Below, one piece after another: positions 1 to 7,578 of a stretch of 39,718 nucleotides of DNA (position 1 is its first letter; the number at the start of each line of letters is the position of its first letter). A program made the position numbers and the translations under genes. This stretch comes from Anaerolineae bacterium (lineage in GTDB: Bacteria > Chloroflexota > Anaerolineae > JAFGEY01), in the NCBI GenBank assembly GCA_016929205.1, contig JAFGJF010000568.1, positions 1 through 39,718 on the forward strand. The letters are read 5' to 3'. The notes beneath the pieces are model-generated. The model did not search any database. It was not told the DNA's origin and saw only the letters and a program-made list of their open reading frames with translations.

Positions 1-2
1 AT

Positions 3-428
3 TACGATGTGCGACATGCGTTTCCTTACAGCGGTTACGACACATTCGAGGTCAAAACAACGATCGCCCAAGAAGGAGATGCCTGGGCGCGCTGCCGGGT
101 CCGGATCAGAGATATGAACGCCAGTTTGGACATCATCCGCCAGGCAGCAGAAAGACTGACCGTGGGCCAGATCGATTGTTTTGCCCCCAAGCCGCCGCCC
201 AAACAGGTGCCGCCAGGTACTGCCTATGCCAGCGTCGAGGGAGCACGAGGCGAAATCGGCATGTATCTCATCTCGGATGGCTCAGAGCGGTTGGTACACG
301 CACACATTCGAGCACCTTCGCTGGCCAATCTATCGCTACTGCCGTTGGTCGCTCACCGGGCCAGGGTCGAACATATCGAGACAATCCTGAACAGCCTGGA
401 CATTTCGATTGCCGAGGTAGAACGGTGA
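3..428 (+). CDS. nuoD: NADH-quinone oxidoreductase subunit D, C-terminal part
   Basis: This is the C-terminal 141 residues of the 49-kDa quinone-site subunit of complex I; the gene begins before the window, and the frame is open back to position 3. The first residues (YDVRHAFPYSGYD) match the family motif normally written YDVRR-PYSGY. The end carries the family blocks RGEIGMYLISDGS, HIRAPSLANL and a final SLDI-AEVER. In complex I this subunit binds quinone with NuoB in the peripheral arm. The stop codon overlaps the GTG start of the next gene (GTGA), so translation is probably coupled. The catalytic His and Tyr lie upstream and cannot be judged. This visible part is well conserved, in contrast to the membrane subunits that follow. 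Confidence 0.93.
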   Translation, partial: YDVRHAFPYSGYDTFEVKTTIAQEGDAWARCRVRIRDMNASLDIIRQAAERLTVGQIDCFAPKPPPKQVPPGTAYASVEGARGEIGMYLISDGSERLVHAHIRAPSLANLSLLPLVAHRARVEHIETILNSLDISIAEVER

Positions 429-1276
429 CCACGATCCGTTGGCTCGTACAGGCCACAGTGTGGCTGATTTTGTACCTGTCATTATTGACCGCTTACCAGC
501 TCGTTACAAATTGGCTGATCGCCCGTTTCCAGCAACGCCCCATCCGCACCACGCTTATGCCAACAACCGGGAAGAACAGAACAAGAGCCATCGTTCTGCT
601 CGTAGCGCTGACCGCCGGTGCGATGATCCCGCTTGCTCCGGCAATGACTGTTGGGCCGTGGCAACTGGACTATCACCTCTGGAGCCATTCCAGCATCGCG
701 CTGTTGGCTGTTTTAATCGTACAATGGTTGGGCGAAACGCTCTTGGCCTTTTTGGACAAACCCGGGCCATTTTCCCTGGCCTGGCAGGCAATGGCTGCGA
801 TCCTGATCGACGCGCTGCCGACGTTGTTCATCGTGTTTGGCCTGTTGCTGACCAGCAGACAAAGCAGCCTGCAATTGACCGCCTGGATCGCTGCCCAGGG
901 CGAGGGGGCCGGGCTGCGCTGGATGTCGTGGACTCAGCCACTGCTCTCACTGCTGTGGTTGATTTGTGCCAGGCCGTACAAAGAGGCACACACACCCAAC
1001 ACCTGGGCACACAACGCATTGGCATTCAATCGCACCCTATTGGCGAGCGCGCTCTTTTTGGGGGGCTGGCAAGGGCCATTTGTGAACCACTGGCCATGGT
1101 TAGGGCTGCTGTATACGGCGATCAAGGCAATCGTTGTGGGATCGATCTGGACATGGGTGCAAGTCACTCTGCCGCGCGCCAGTCTGGCTGCGCACAGCCG
1201 CATGGTAGGGCATGTTTGGGTACCGCTTGTTATCCTGAACCTGATTATAACCGCATTGCTTGTCATTGTATTCTGA
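425..1276 (+). CDS. nuoH: Divergent NuoH-like complex I membrane subunit
   Basis: A 283-residue hydrophobic protein in the nuoH position, between nuoD and nuoI. GTG at 425 is chosen because it gives the four-base overlap with nuoD and starts right before the first membrane segment. The C-terminal third is recognisable as NuoH (ALFLGGWQGP, then a TM ending WVQVTLPRAS and a last TM). The middle is not. Where the family has the acidic quinone-chamber loop (A-E-x-N-R-x-P-F-D-L-P-E and a later EY), this protein has a short stretch CARPYKEAHTPNTWAHNA, and the GPNRVGP loop near the N-terminus is absent. It is also some 40 to 50 residues shorter than usual NuoH. Assignment rests on gene order and the C-terminus. 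Whether it still forms the quinone cavity and E-channel is doubtful. Confidence 0.82.
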   Translation: MTTIRWLVQATVWLILYLSLLTAYQLVTNWLIARFQQRPIRTTLMPTTGKNRTRAIVLLVALTAGAMIPLAPAMTVGPWQLDYHLWSHSSIALLAVLIVQWLGETLLAFLDKPGPFSLAWQAMAAILIDALPTLFIVFGLLLTSRQSSLQLTAWIAAQGEGAGLRWMSWTQPLLSLLWLICARPYKEAHTPNTWAHNALAFNRTLLASALFLGGWQGPFVNHWPWLGLLYTAIKAIVVGSIWTWVQVTLPRASLAAHSRMVGHVWVPLVILNLIITALLVIVF

Positions 1277-1285
1277 ACCAAAAAG

Positions 1286-1645
1286 ATGGGCAAAAAGATG
1301 GTGCTAACAAAACAGTGGCACAATTTGTGGCAAACGATCAAAGCGCTGGGCATCACCCTGCAGCGCGGGGTTGTTCCACCTGTTGATTCAGCGCTGTCTC
1401 GCGCTTTTCGCGGCTATCCCGCGTTGCGCCGCGATGACGATGGGCGCGTGTTGTGCACGGCCTGCGGCCTGTGTGCACAAGAATGCCCAACGCAGTGTAT
1501 TTCGATTGAACCGTTCCACGTCGATGGAAAACGCTGTATGTATTGTGGCCTCTGCGCCGCATTGTGTCCCGAGAACGCACTTGAGATCAGCGAAGCGCCG
1601 GAAACCAGCCACACGATCGGATGTGTCAAGGAGACGAAGCCATGA
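1286..1645 (+). CDS. nuoI: NADH-quinone oxidoreductase subunit I, two [4Fe-4S] ferredoxin domain
   Basis: A 119-residue ferredoxin-type subunit of the complex I peripheral arm that passes electrons toward cluster N2. Two complete CxxCxxCxxxCP motifs are visible: Cys57, 60, 63, 67 and Cys84, 87, 90, 94. Both N6a and N6b type clusters should therefore be bound. It is shorter than typical NuoI (about 150 to 180 residues), with a reduced N-terminal helix and C-terminal tail. ATG 1286 is taken as start; an in-frame ATG at 1298 is a possible alternative because neither has a strong Shine-Dalgarno. The stop overlaps the nuoJ start (ATGA at 1642). Electron-transfer residues are intact here, unlike the membrane-arm residues downstream. 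Confidence 0.93.
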   Translation: MGKKMVLTKQWHNLWQTIKALGITLQRGVVPPVDSALSRAFRGYPALRRDDDGRVLCTACGLCAQECPTQCISIEPFHVDGKRCMYCGLCAALCPENALEISEAPETSHTIGCVKETKP

Positions 1646-2199
1646 TCGTCACACTGTCATTCATCCTGCTTGCATTCTTGGCCATGGCTGGCGCAGTCGG
1701 GGTGCTTTTTTTCCGCAGGACGCTCCACTGTGCTTACTCTTTTCTGTTGTGCTGCGTTGCATTGGTGGGGTTGTGCTTTTTGCTCAACCTCGCCTTCTTG
1801 GCTTTGGTGCAGCTTTTTACCACCTTGATGATAGCCGGTCTGTTGGCTGTCGGAACGCCAGGCAGCCAACACAATCCGGCATCCTTGTTACGCCCAAAGC
1901 TCAGATGGCTGCCGGTGGCATTGATCTTGCTCGCGATCATCATCTGGGCAATCATAGGAGGCAGAATCGGAGAACCCATTCTACAGTCGACCCCGATATG
2001 GGCCATTCACGGTGAACGCGTTGCCGCATTTGGCCAAGAAATGATAAACAATCGGCTGGTTCTCCTAGAGCTCGTAGGTTTGTTCCTGCTGGCGAGCATC
2101 GTCAGCATCACCCATCTGACGCGACAGAGTCAAAAGGTGTCCAGTTCCGACGAACTGGATCGTTTTCCACAACAACGCCCTCTGGAGAAGACTGAGTGA
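1642..2199 (+). CDS. nuoJ: Divergent NuoJ-like complex I membrane subunit
   Basis: A 185-residue protein with about five predicted membrane segments in the nuoJ slot, start-stop coupled to nuoI. The N-terminal 60 residues follow the NuoJ pattern (a TM, HCAYSFLLCC, a TM, then FLALVQL). In the family VQ is followed by a conserved YAGAIMVLFLF stretch, which forms the pi-bulge helix involved in coupling and the A/D transition. Here it reads VQLFTTLMIAGLLAVG, so the Tyr-Ala-Gly-Ala core is gone. A long hydrophilic C-terminus (SSSDELDRFPQQRPLEKTE) follows the last TM. Identification depends on operon position and the N-terminal pattern. A 43-base gap without a gene separates it from nuoK. Confidence 0.82.
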   Translation: MIVTLSFILLAFLAMAGAVGVLFFRRTLHCAYSFLLCCVALVGLCFLLNLAFLALVQLFTTLMIAGLLAVGTPGSQHNPASLLRPKLRWLPVALILLAIIIWAIIGGRIGEPILQSTPIWAIHGERVAAFGQEMINNRLVLLELVGLFLLASIVSITHLTRQSQKVSSSDELDRFPQQRPLEKTE

Positions 2200-2242
2200 A
2201 TGTGAGCCAGACCAAGTCAAGCGCAGAGAGAGGCAAGGTGAT

Positions 2243-2524
2243 ATGATTACACCCCAACATTATTTGTTGCTCAGTTCGTTTTTATTTGCTGCCGGCACGG
2301 CGATCGTTGTCACACGCAAAAAGCCTGCCATCGTGCTGATGGGCCTGGGATTGATGTTAAACGCCGCCAGCCTGGCGTTTATGTCTCTGACCAGTTGGTT
2401 TCAAGATTGGAGCGGACAGGTCGCCGTTTTGGTTATCGTAACTATTGCCACAGTGGAACTGGCTGCTGGGGTCAGTTTTGCCCGTGCATACACCAAAGCA
2501 ACCTATCCCAGAGCAAAGGAGTGA
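2243..2524 (+). CDS. nuoK: NADH-quinone oxidoreductase subunit K
   Basis: A 93-residue, three-TM subunit of normal family length, clearly NuoK (HYLLLSS at the N-terminus, LMLNAASL in TM2, DWSGQVAVLVI before TM3). An AAGGTG Shine-Dalgarno lies just upstream of ATG 2243. In ordinary NuoK two membrane glutamates are needed for proton translocation, Glu36 in TM2 and Glu72 in TM3 (E. coli numbering). Here the numbering lines up exactly: residue 36 is Gly (MGLGLMLN instead of M-IELMLN) while residue 72 is Glu (TVELAAG). Half of the pair is therefore missing. The gene ends four bases before the nuoL start. Confidence 0.92.
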   Translation: MITPQHYLLLSSFLFAAGTAIVVTRKKPAIVLMGLGLMLNAASLAFMSLTSWFQDWSGQVAVLVIVTIATVELAAGVSFARAYTKATYPRAKE

Positions 2525-2528
2525 GAGA

Positions 2529-4184
2529 GTGATACAAATCGTTGACTATCTCGAATGGTTTGTCATTGCGATTCCCCTACTTGGGGCGTTAACGAACTGG
2601 CTGGCCGGTAAACGGCTTGGACATCGCACACAAAACTGGATCGCGTGTGGGGCAGTCGCCGGTACATTGCTGGCTATGCTGCCATTGTTTTTCGGCCAGG
2701 CGATAGAACCCGGGCTGGTCGGCCGATCCAAAGCGTTACCCTGGATCACAATCTGGTCTGGCGACACGTTTATCCAAGGCACATTCCGTCTGCGTATCGA
2801 TGCGTTATCGATGCTTATGGCGCTGACAACAACCATTATCAGCCTGTTCATTCACCTGTCAGCGGTCAAAAAGCTCGCCGAAGATGAGGCACGGCACCTC
2901 ACGCTGGCCCTGTACAACGGAACGCTGGCTGCGCTCTTGGTGTTCGAGTTCGCAGACAATCTTTTGATCTTGTTACTGGGTTGGTCGGCAGTGGGATGGG
3001 CCACATGGGCCTTGTGTCACCGAGCCCAACCCTTTCCGGCCCTGGCCCTTCTGAGCGACCTGATGATGCTTCTGGCCGCAGCCTTTGCCAGCCAGGCGTT
3101 TGCCTCCCTGTCAATTGACGACATCCTCTTGCAAACCCCATTGGTGACAAGCACGGTGCCCATTGGGCAAGTACTGCCGATCCTCGTTATACTCGTTATC
3201 ATTAGCGTGTTTTTCCGTACCGCTCAATTTCCCTTTCACCAATGGTTGTCAGGTGAAACGAAGGCCACTCCGAGTGTAGACGTATGGCACTATGCCCTAA
3301 CAACCATCCCTACAGGGCTCTTGCTCGCGGCTCGAATTTATCCCTTGATGGCTCAGGTCGCGTTTGCCGCGCCGATTCTTTCCTGGTGGGGCACAACATC
3401 CGCTCTGTTGATGGCGCTCGTCGCCCTGGCCCAGCCAGATGCCCGCCACGCGACCAGATACGTGGCCATTGCACAGGGCGGGCTGTTACTGCTGGCACTG
3501 GGTCAAGCGACAATTTTGCCCGCGCTGGCGTTTTTGCCCGCTTTTATGCTGCTGCAAGCAATCGTCTTCCTGGCACAAAAAAATGCATCGGCGTCAACAC
3601 GTTGGGCCTTTGGCTTTGCTGTGGCCGCGCTGGCAGGATTTCCGCTGCTGCCTGGATTCTTTTTTATGGCCCATCTACTGGCCTTGACGTTTGCCAACGT
3701 GGGGCTGTGGATATGGACGGTGTTGGCTATACTGGGATCGTCAGCTGCCGCTTTTCGCACCATCCGCTTATGGCAACAGGACTCCCACCCGGCGAGAGCC
3801 GACACCTCAAACCGGTTGTTTGTGCCGATGGCCATTGGCGGAGTCTTGTTTGGCATTTTGAGTCTAACCTCTCCACCACTACTGCCACTTTTTTTGGAAT
3901 CAAGCTTTGGCCCGTTTGATCCCATATCCATCACCTGGTTTTTGGTTGCCACGGCCGTTATCGGCGGAGGCGCGTGGCTGGGGTATTGGCTGGGGTCCAA
4001 ACCAAAGATGCTACTCTTTCGTCCATTGAGTCAAATCATACACACCCATCGTCTGCGCGCTGCAATGGCCAGACCGTTGCTTGCCGCAGGGACCTTGATC
4101 GTCACCTGGGAACGCAGGCTTGCGGACTGGGTGTGGGGTGGGTTAACTCGTTGGGTCCTGCGTGCTGGCGATGAATCGAGGTGA
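2529..4184 (+). CDS. nuoL: Divergent NuoL-like antiporter-type complex I subunit
   Basis: A 551-residue, multi-TM protein of the Mrp-antiporter-like family in the nuoL slot. GTG 2529 is chosen because GGAG sits 6 bases upstream and it follows nuoK directly; the open frame further upstream runs through nuoK. Family blocks are recognisable: RIDALSMLMALTTT, FADNLLILLLGW, TAQFPFHQWL, and a TM containing His254. Key residues differ. The glutamate of GWEGVG is Ser153 (GWSAVG), the lysine before AQFP is Arg230, and the lysine of the GFFSKDE block is replaced (GFFFMAHLL). An Asp at 177, a family position, is retained. It is shorter than usual NuoL (about 600 to 650). The frame is intact, so this is not an obvious pseudogene. 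Confidence 0.88.
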   Translation: MIQIVDYLEWFVIAIPLLGALTNWLAGKRLGHRTQNWIACGAVAGTLLAMLPLFFGQAIEPGLVGRSKALPWITIWSGDTFIQGTFRLRIDALSMLMALTTTIISLFIHLSAVKKLAEDEARHLTLALYNGTLAALLVFEFADNLLILLLGWSAVGWATWALCHRAQPFPALALLSDLMMLLAAAFASQAFASLSIDDILLQTPLVTSTVPIGQVLPILVILVIISVFFRTAQFPFHQWLSGETKATPSVDVWHYALTTIPTGLLLAARIYPLMAQVAFAAPILSWWGTTSALLMALVALAQPDARHATRYVAIAQGGLLLLALGQATILPALAFLPAFMLLQAIVFLAQKNASASTRWAFGFAVAALAGFPLLPGFFFMAHLLALTFANVGLWIWTVLAILGSSAAAFRTIRLWQQDSHPARADTSNRLFVPMAIGGVLFGILSLTSPPLLPLFLESSFGPFDPISITWFLVATAVIGGGAWLGYWLGSKPKMLLFRPLSQIIHTHRLRAAMARPLLAAGTLIVTWERRLADWVWGGLTRWVLRAGDESR

Positions 4185-4189
4185 ATAAT

Positions 4190-5848
4190 ATGAATCAACT
4201 GGGAGGATTTCCACTTTTGACGCTCATTGTCTTTCTGCCCGGTTTGGGTGCGCTGATCGCCGCTCTGATACCGGCAGAAAAGAAACAAATTTGGCGTTGG
4301 CTGACGTTTTTAATCGCAGCGGCAAACCTGTTCATCTCGCTCTTTCTATACATGGGATGGATAAACGAGCCCGATGGCAGCCTGCAGTTCGTCGACGGCC
4401 CGTTGGATTGGATTCCTTCGCTGGGCATTCAGTACCATCTGGGCATAGACGGAATCAGCATTCATCTGGTCATGTTGACCACCTTTATCACACCGTTGAT
4501 CCTTTTGCTCGCCTGGTCGCGAAGCAGCCGAGCACAAGTGGTCTGGATCTTGATTTTTCAGGTCGGCCTGCTGGGTGCACTGGTGACCCTGGATTTGTTC
4601 CTGTTTCTCGCCTTTTGGCTGTTGGCCCGACTGGTGACATTCTTTTTGCTGGCAAACGACGCGCAACCGGCTATGAAACCACGTGCTGCACAAACAAGCA
4701 TCCGTTTCCTGATCGCGACCGCGGTTGCAGCCATCCTGCTGGCGATCGTGATCGCCAGTCTGCTGTCCCAAGGGTACACACTCAGCTTATCCAGCCTGGT
4801 TGAAGCTTCAATCGGTAGTAAACCTCAAGCCTGGATGTTTTGGTGCATCGTCGTGGCAATGGCGATCACGAGCGGCACGTTCCCGCTTTTCAATTTTGTC
4901 GATCTGGGCGATCACGTTTCTCCAGCGACGCAGGTGTTGATCAGGAGCCTGTTGGTAAACCTGGGAGGCTATGGGTTGATTCGTTTTGGCATGTCACTTT
5001 TCCCACTGGCAACGACCCGTTTTGCTCCGATCATGATTATTTTGGGTCTGGTGGGATTGCTTTACGGCGCGCTCTCTGCAGCAGCCAGTTCGTCTGTAAG
5101 CGATACGCTCGGCTATTGGAACGTGGCACAAATGAGCCTGGCCGTGATCGGTCTATTTTCCCTGCAAGATATGGGGGCAACCGGCGCCGTTATGTCTTTT
5201 GTAGGTCGTGGGTTGGGAAGCGCAGCGCTCTTGATCCTGCCCGCATCGAAAACCAGGCAGGACCGCGCAACATTGGGCTCGATTGCCCTGGCATGTCTAT
5301 CCCTGATCGGCATGCCAGGGCTGGCCGGCTTTGTAGGGACCAGTGCGATGGTGATGGGCATCTCTCGCTGGCGCTGGCAGGCTGGTATGTCGTCGGGGCT
5401 CAATCTGTTGCTAAACTGGGGAACATATGGCACGATTGTATTCGGGCTTTTCATCGGAATATGGGGCCTCTTTCGAATGTGGCAGCGCCTGGACAAAGAG
5501 CCATCTGATACCCACGCCCAAACCCCACTGGCTCGGAGGACATTGATCGCGCTGCCGGTGCTGGTCGCCCTTGTGTTTGTCGGCTTGCGCCCCCTTCCCT
5601 TCTTGAATATGGTTGGACCTTCTGTTTTTCGCTTCCTGAATGACATTGAAAGCAGTATAGAAAAGAGTTCGCTAGAAATCCAAGCTGGACACATAAAACA
5701 AGAACAGTCATCCTATGTTGACGAGTCATCACTGCCAACAAAGAACACAAGCCTGTCCTGGTACGAGATCGAAAGTGATAGATTGTTGACCGTTTCAAGA
5801 ATTCGAGTGAGTGCATTATGCCCCTATCTCTCAGCAGTCCCGTTCTAA
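4190..5848 (+). CDS. nuoM: Divergent NuoM-like antiporter-type complex I subunit
   Basis: A 552-residue antiporter-like subunit. ATG 4190 is preferred because GAGGTG (4178-4183) lies 6 bases before it; GTG 4181, overlapping the nuoL stop, is an alternative. NuoM signatures remain: LGIDGISIHLVMLTTF, TLDLFLFLAFW, LGGYGLIRFG, GMPGLAGFVG. At the positions used for proton transfer in E. coli NuoM the residues are Leu144 for Glu144, Thr227 for the TM7 lysine (Lys234) and Asn257 for Lys265. The glutamate of the GFVGE block is Thr, and the lysine of the DLK-AYSS-SHMG block is also gone. The last 65 or so residues form a charged tail without membrane segments that ordinary NuoM lacks. It overlaps nuoN by 31 bases. 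Confidence 0.88.
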   Translation: MNQLGGFPLLTLIVFLPGLGALIAALIPAEKKQIWRWLTFLIAAANLFISLFLYMGWINEPDGSLQFVDGPLDWIPSLGIQYHLGIDGISIHLVMLTTFITPLILLLAWSRSSRAQVVWILIFQVGLLGALVTLDLFLFLAFWLLARLVTFFLLANDAQPAMKPRAAQTSIRFLIATAVAAILLAIVIASLLSQGYTLSLSSLVEASIGSKPQAWMFWCIVVAMAITSGTFPLFNFVDLGDHVSPATQVLIRSLLVNLGGYGLIRFGMSLFPLATTRFAPIMIILGLVGLLYGALSAAASSSVSDTLGYWNVAQMSLAVIGLFSLQDMGATGAVMSFVGRGLGSAALLILPASKTRQDRATLGSIALACLSLIGMPGLAGFVGTSAMVMGISRWRWQAGMSSGLNLLLNWGTYGTIVFGLFIGIWGLFRMWQRLDKEPSDTHAQTPLARRTLIALPVLVALVFVGLRPLPFLNMVGPSVFRFLNDIESSIEKSSLEIQAGHIKQEQSSYVDESSLPTKNTSLSWYEIESDRLLTVSRIRVSALCPYLSAVPF

Positions 5849-7236
5849 TCCCGTTAACAGCCCTGGTCAGCGCAGCGATCGGCGTCTTGCTGCTCGATCT
5901 CTTGGATGCCAGACCAAGGCTGTTGGCCTGGGTATCTTTGACCAGCCTGGCAGTCGCGCCGGCACTGGCGCTGATCGTTGTCTTTAGCGAGCAAGGCGGT
6001 CTCGTCGAGGGTATGCTCACTGGCGACGGCACAAGCACGCTGTGGACAATATTTTTTTGCGGCATAGGTGGCGTTTCCATCCTTCTCGAATGGCAAAGTA
6101 TGGTAGCCTGGCGAGATGGCGGGCACTATGCGCTCCTTCTCTTTGCCGTGTCAGGTACACTCGTCGTAGCCCAGTCAACGCATATGCTATCCTTGGCACT
6201 TGGTCTGGCGACCTTGTACATCTCCCTGGATGGACTAAGCCGCCTGGAAACAGCATGGCCATACCTTTTGGTACACAATATGGGGCTCGCGTCCCTGGCA
6301 TTTGGCATCGCTCTGCTTTACGGTGCAACCGGCACATTTCATCTCGACCTGATGGCGGATGTGTTACACCAACAGCTCGCAGTTGGCAAATCCAATCCAC
6401 TCGGCACGCTAGGATTGGGATTTCTCGTAGGGGGACTGATCGTGCCCCTGGTCATCTCACTTTTGAGCAGATGGTCGCCCCAAACACACCAAACGACACG
6501 CAGACCCGAAGAACTTTATACCATCTTGCTTCCCAGCACGACCATCACTGCCCTAGGACGCCTGGCAAGCATTTGGCCGGCTCATCTTGACATCATATTG
6601 GCCATTCTGAGCTTGTGTATGATCGGTATCGGTTACATCACTGCCCTACGCTCACGCACCATCGAGACAACCTTGCACAGCATTGCCATCGCCCAGGCCG
6701 GTCTCGTATTGATCGTGCTCCAAGATCCCATTTCTGCATCCACCTGGGGATTGGTGTTGTACCTTTTTATCAGCAGTAGCGCAAGCCTGACTGGTTTGTG
6801 GGCATTGGTTGCACAGATCAATTCCAATTTAGGGCGGACCACGACAAAGACTGCCCTGTCGCACAATAGCATCATTGGATTGGGGCAGCGACAGCCATGG
6901 CTCGCGGCAGCGGCAACGCTATGTTTGCTCAACCTGGCTGGTGCACCTCCGTTAGCCGGTTCAGTAGGACAATTGCATCTCTATTACAACATTGTCGAAA
7001 ACGGGTTCCCATGGCAGACGTGGTTCATCATAGGCAACGCAGTCGGCATATGGCTACTCGTCGCACGATGGGTGACAGCAATCTGGCGGAATCCAACGCA
7101 GCAACAAGAGAGAGTTGATGTCAATCCCGAGATCACAATCTTGTTGTTGGTTTCGATAGCTGGCGTCCTGCTGGCAGGCCTTTATGCGGAACCCGTCCTC
7201 AACTGGCTTGTCCGCCTAGCAGCAATCACAAACTGA
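5818..7236 (+). CDS. nuoN: Divergent NuoN-like antiporter-type complex I subunit
   Basis: A 472-residue antiporter-like subunit, last gene of the operon, starting inside the 3' end of nuoM at ATG 5818. NuoN is supported by its position, by FGIALLYGATGTF and by LAGAPPLAGSVG near the C-terminus. The family glutamate in LGIE is Ala131 (LGLATLY). The lysines in the AAxKY, GFK-x-PFH, P-K-A and GFIGK blocks are replaced by uncharged residues (the last reads GSVGQLHLY). The block around the broken TM8 helix is barely recognisable. Length is near normal and the frame is clean. After the stop (7236) there is only a weak 6-bp hairpin with a T-run, so termination of the operon is not clearly marked. Confidence 0.85.
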   Translation: MPLSLSSPVLIPLTALVSAAIGVLLLDLLDARPRLLAWVSLTSLAVAPALALIVVFSEQGGLVEGMLTGDGTSTLWTIFFCGIGGVSILLEWQSMVAWRDGGHYALLLFAVSGTLVVAQSTHMLSLALGLATLYISLDGLSRLETAWPYLLVHNMGLASLAFGIALLYGATGTFHLDLMADVLHQQLAVGKSNPLGTLGLGFLVGGLIVPLVISLLSRWSPQTHQTTRRPEELYTILLPSTTITALGRLASIWPAHLDIILAILSLCMIGIGYITALRSRTIETTLHSIAIAQAGLVLIVLQDPISASTWGLVLYLFISSSASLTGLWALVAQINSNLGRTTTKTALSHNSIIGLGQRQPWLAAAATLCLLNLAGAPPLAGSVGQLHLYYNIVENGFPWQTWFIIGNAVGIWLLVARWVTAIWRNPTQQQERVDVNPEITILLLVSIAGVLLAGLYAEPVLNWLVRLAAITN

Positions 7237-7329
7237 GCGAAAGGCTCCCTTTTCTAACCAGTTTCTGACTCTTTTTTTACCACGTGCTAACTCTAATAGT
7301 GTATAGTATTAAAACCAGAGAAAAAATCC

Positions 7330-7358
7330 TTGACATCGTTGTCGTTTCGTGCTAGAAT
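7330..7358 (+). promoter_or_regulatory. Consensus sigma-70 type promoter for the citrate synthase leader
   Basis: TTGACA at 7330-7335, a spacer of 17 bases and TAGAAT at 7353-7358, in an AT-rich stretch downstream of nuoN. Transcription should start near 7365, about 460 bases before the citrate synthase start codon. It is one of the best -35/-10 matches in the window. Confidence 0.85.
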
Positions 7359-7364
7359 AGCAAA

Positions 7365-7533
7365 ATCTGTTTTAAAAGAAAAGGTTCAAGGCTGATGGCT
7401 GCATACGTATTGCCTACACTTAAAAAGGTTCGATGCCAACCCACCCCTACCACGGGGTCTGGATAGCTTGGCATGCGTATAACGCTCATCTCATCGGCCA
7501 GCTTTCCAGACTCCGAAAGCTGGCTTTTTGTTT
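7365..7533 (+). ncRNA. Structured leader RNA or small RNA of unknown class, ending in a terminator
   Basis: About 170 nt between the expected start site and an intrinsic terminator. Visible pairing: 7390-7397 (GGCTGATG) with 7492-7499 (CATCGGCC), 8 bp including one G-U; ATACG at 7403-7407 with CGTAT at 7476-7480; ATGCCAA at 7433-7439 with TTGGCAT at 7468-7474, enclosing ACCCC/GGGGT (7443-7447 with 7454-7458). The 8-bp long-range helix uses bases 7497-7499, which also belong to the terminator stem. The two folds are thus mutually exclusive, the classic layout of an attenuator. I cannot match it to a known riboswitch. It could equally be an independent small RNA, for example of 6S-like hairpin shape. 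No plausible protein is encoded. Confidence 0.5.
7497..7533 (+). terminator. Intrinsic terminator in the citrate synthase leader
   Basis: Perfect 10-bp stem GCCAGCTTTC (7497-7506) with GAAAGCTGGC (7515-7524), an 8-base loop, then TTTTTGTTT. It lies about 300 bases before the citrate synthase start codon, so it either ends a small RNA or conditionally stops the leader transcript. Confidence 0.8.
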
Positions 7534-7578
7534 AGCGCGAGTCAACTTTTTTCACGGCAACAATGATACAATGACGTT

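Noticed and set aside
425..7236. The nuo genes as a pseudogene cluster.
   Set aside because: All seven frames after nuoD are open and of near-family length, with coupled starts and stops. Loss of function at the motif level is possible, but gene decay is not visible.
7390..7406. GCTGATGGC resembling the 3' part of the fluoride riboswitch.
   Set aside because: The 5' half of that riboswitch (GGCGATG and the following hairpin) is absent, and the downstream gene is citrate synthase, not a fluoride transporter or exporter.
7427..7452. GGTTCGA followed by CC and ACCA, resembling a tRNA or tmRNA 3' end.
   Set aside because: The flanking bases do not pair as a T-stem, and there is no acceptor or anticodon arm.
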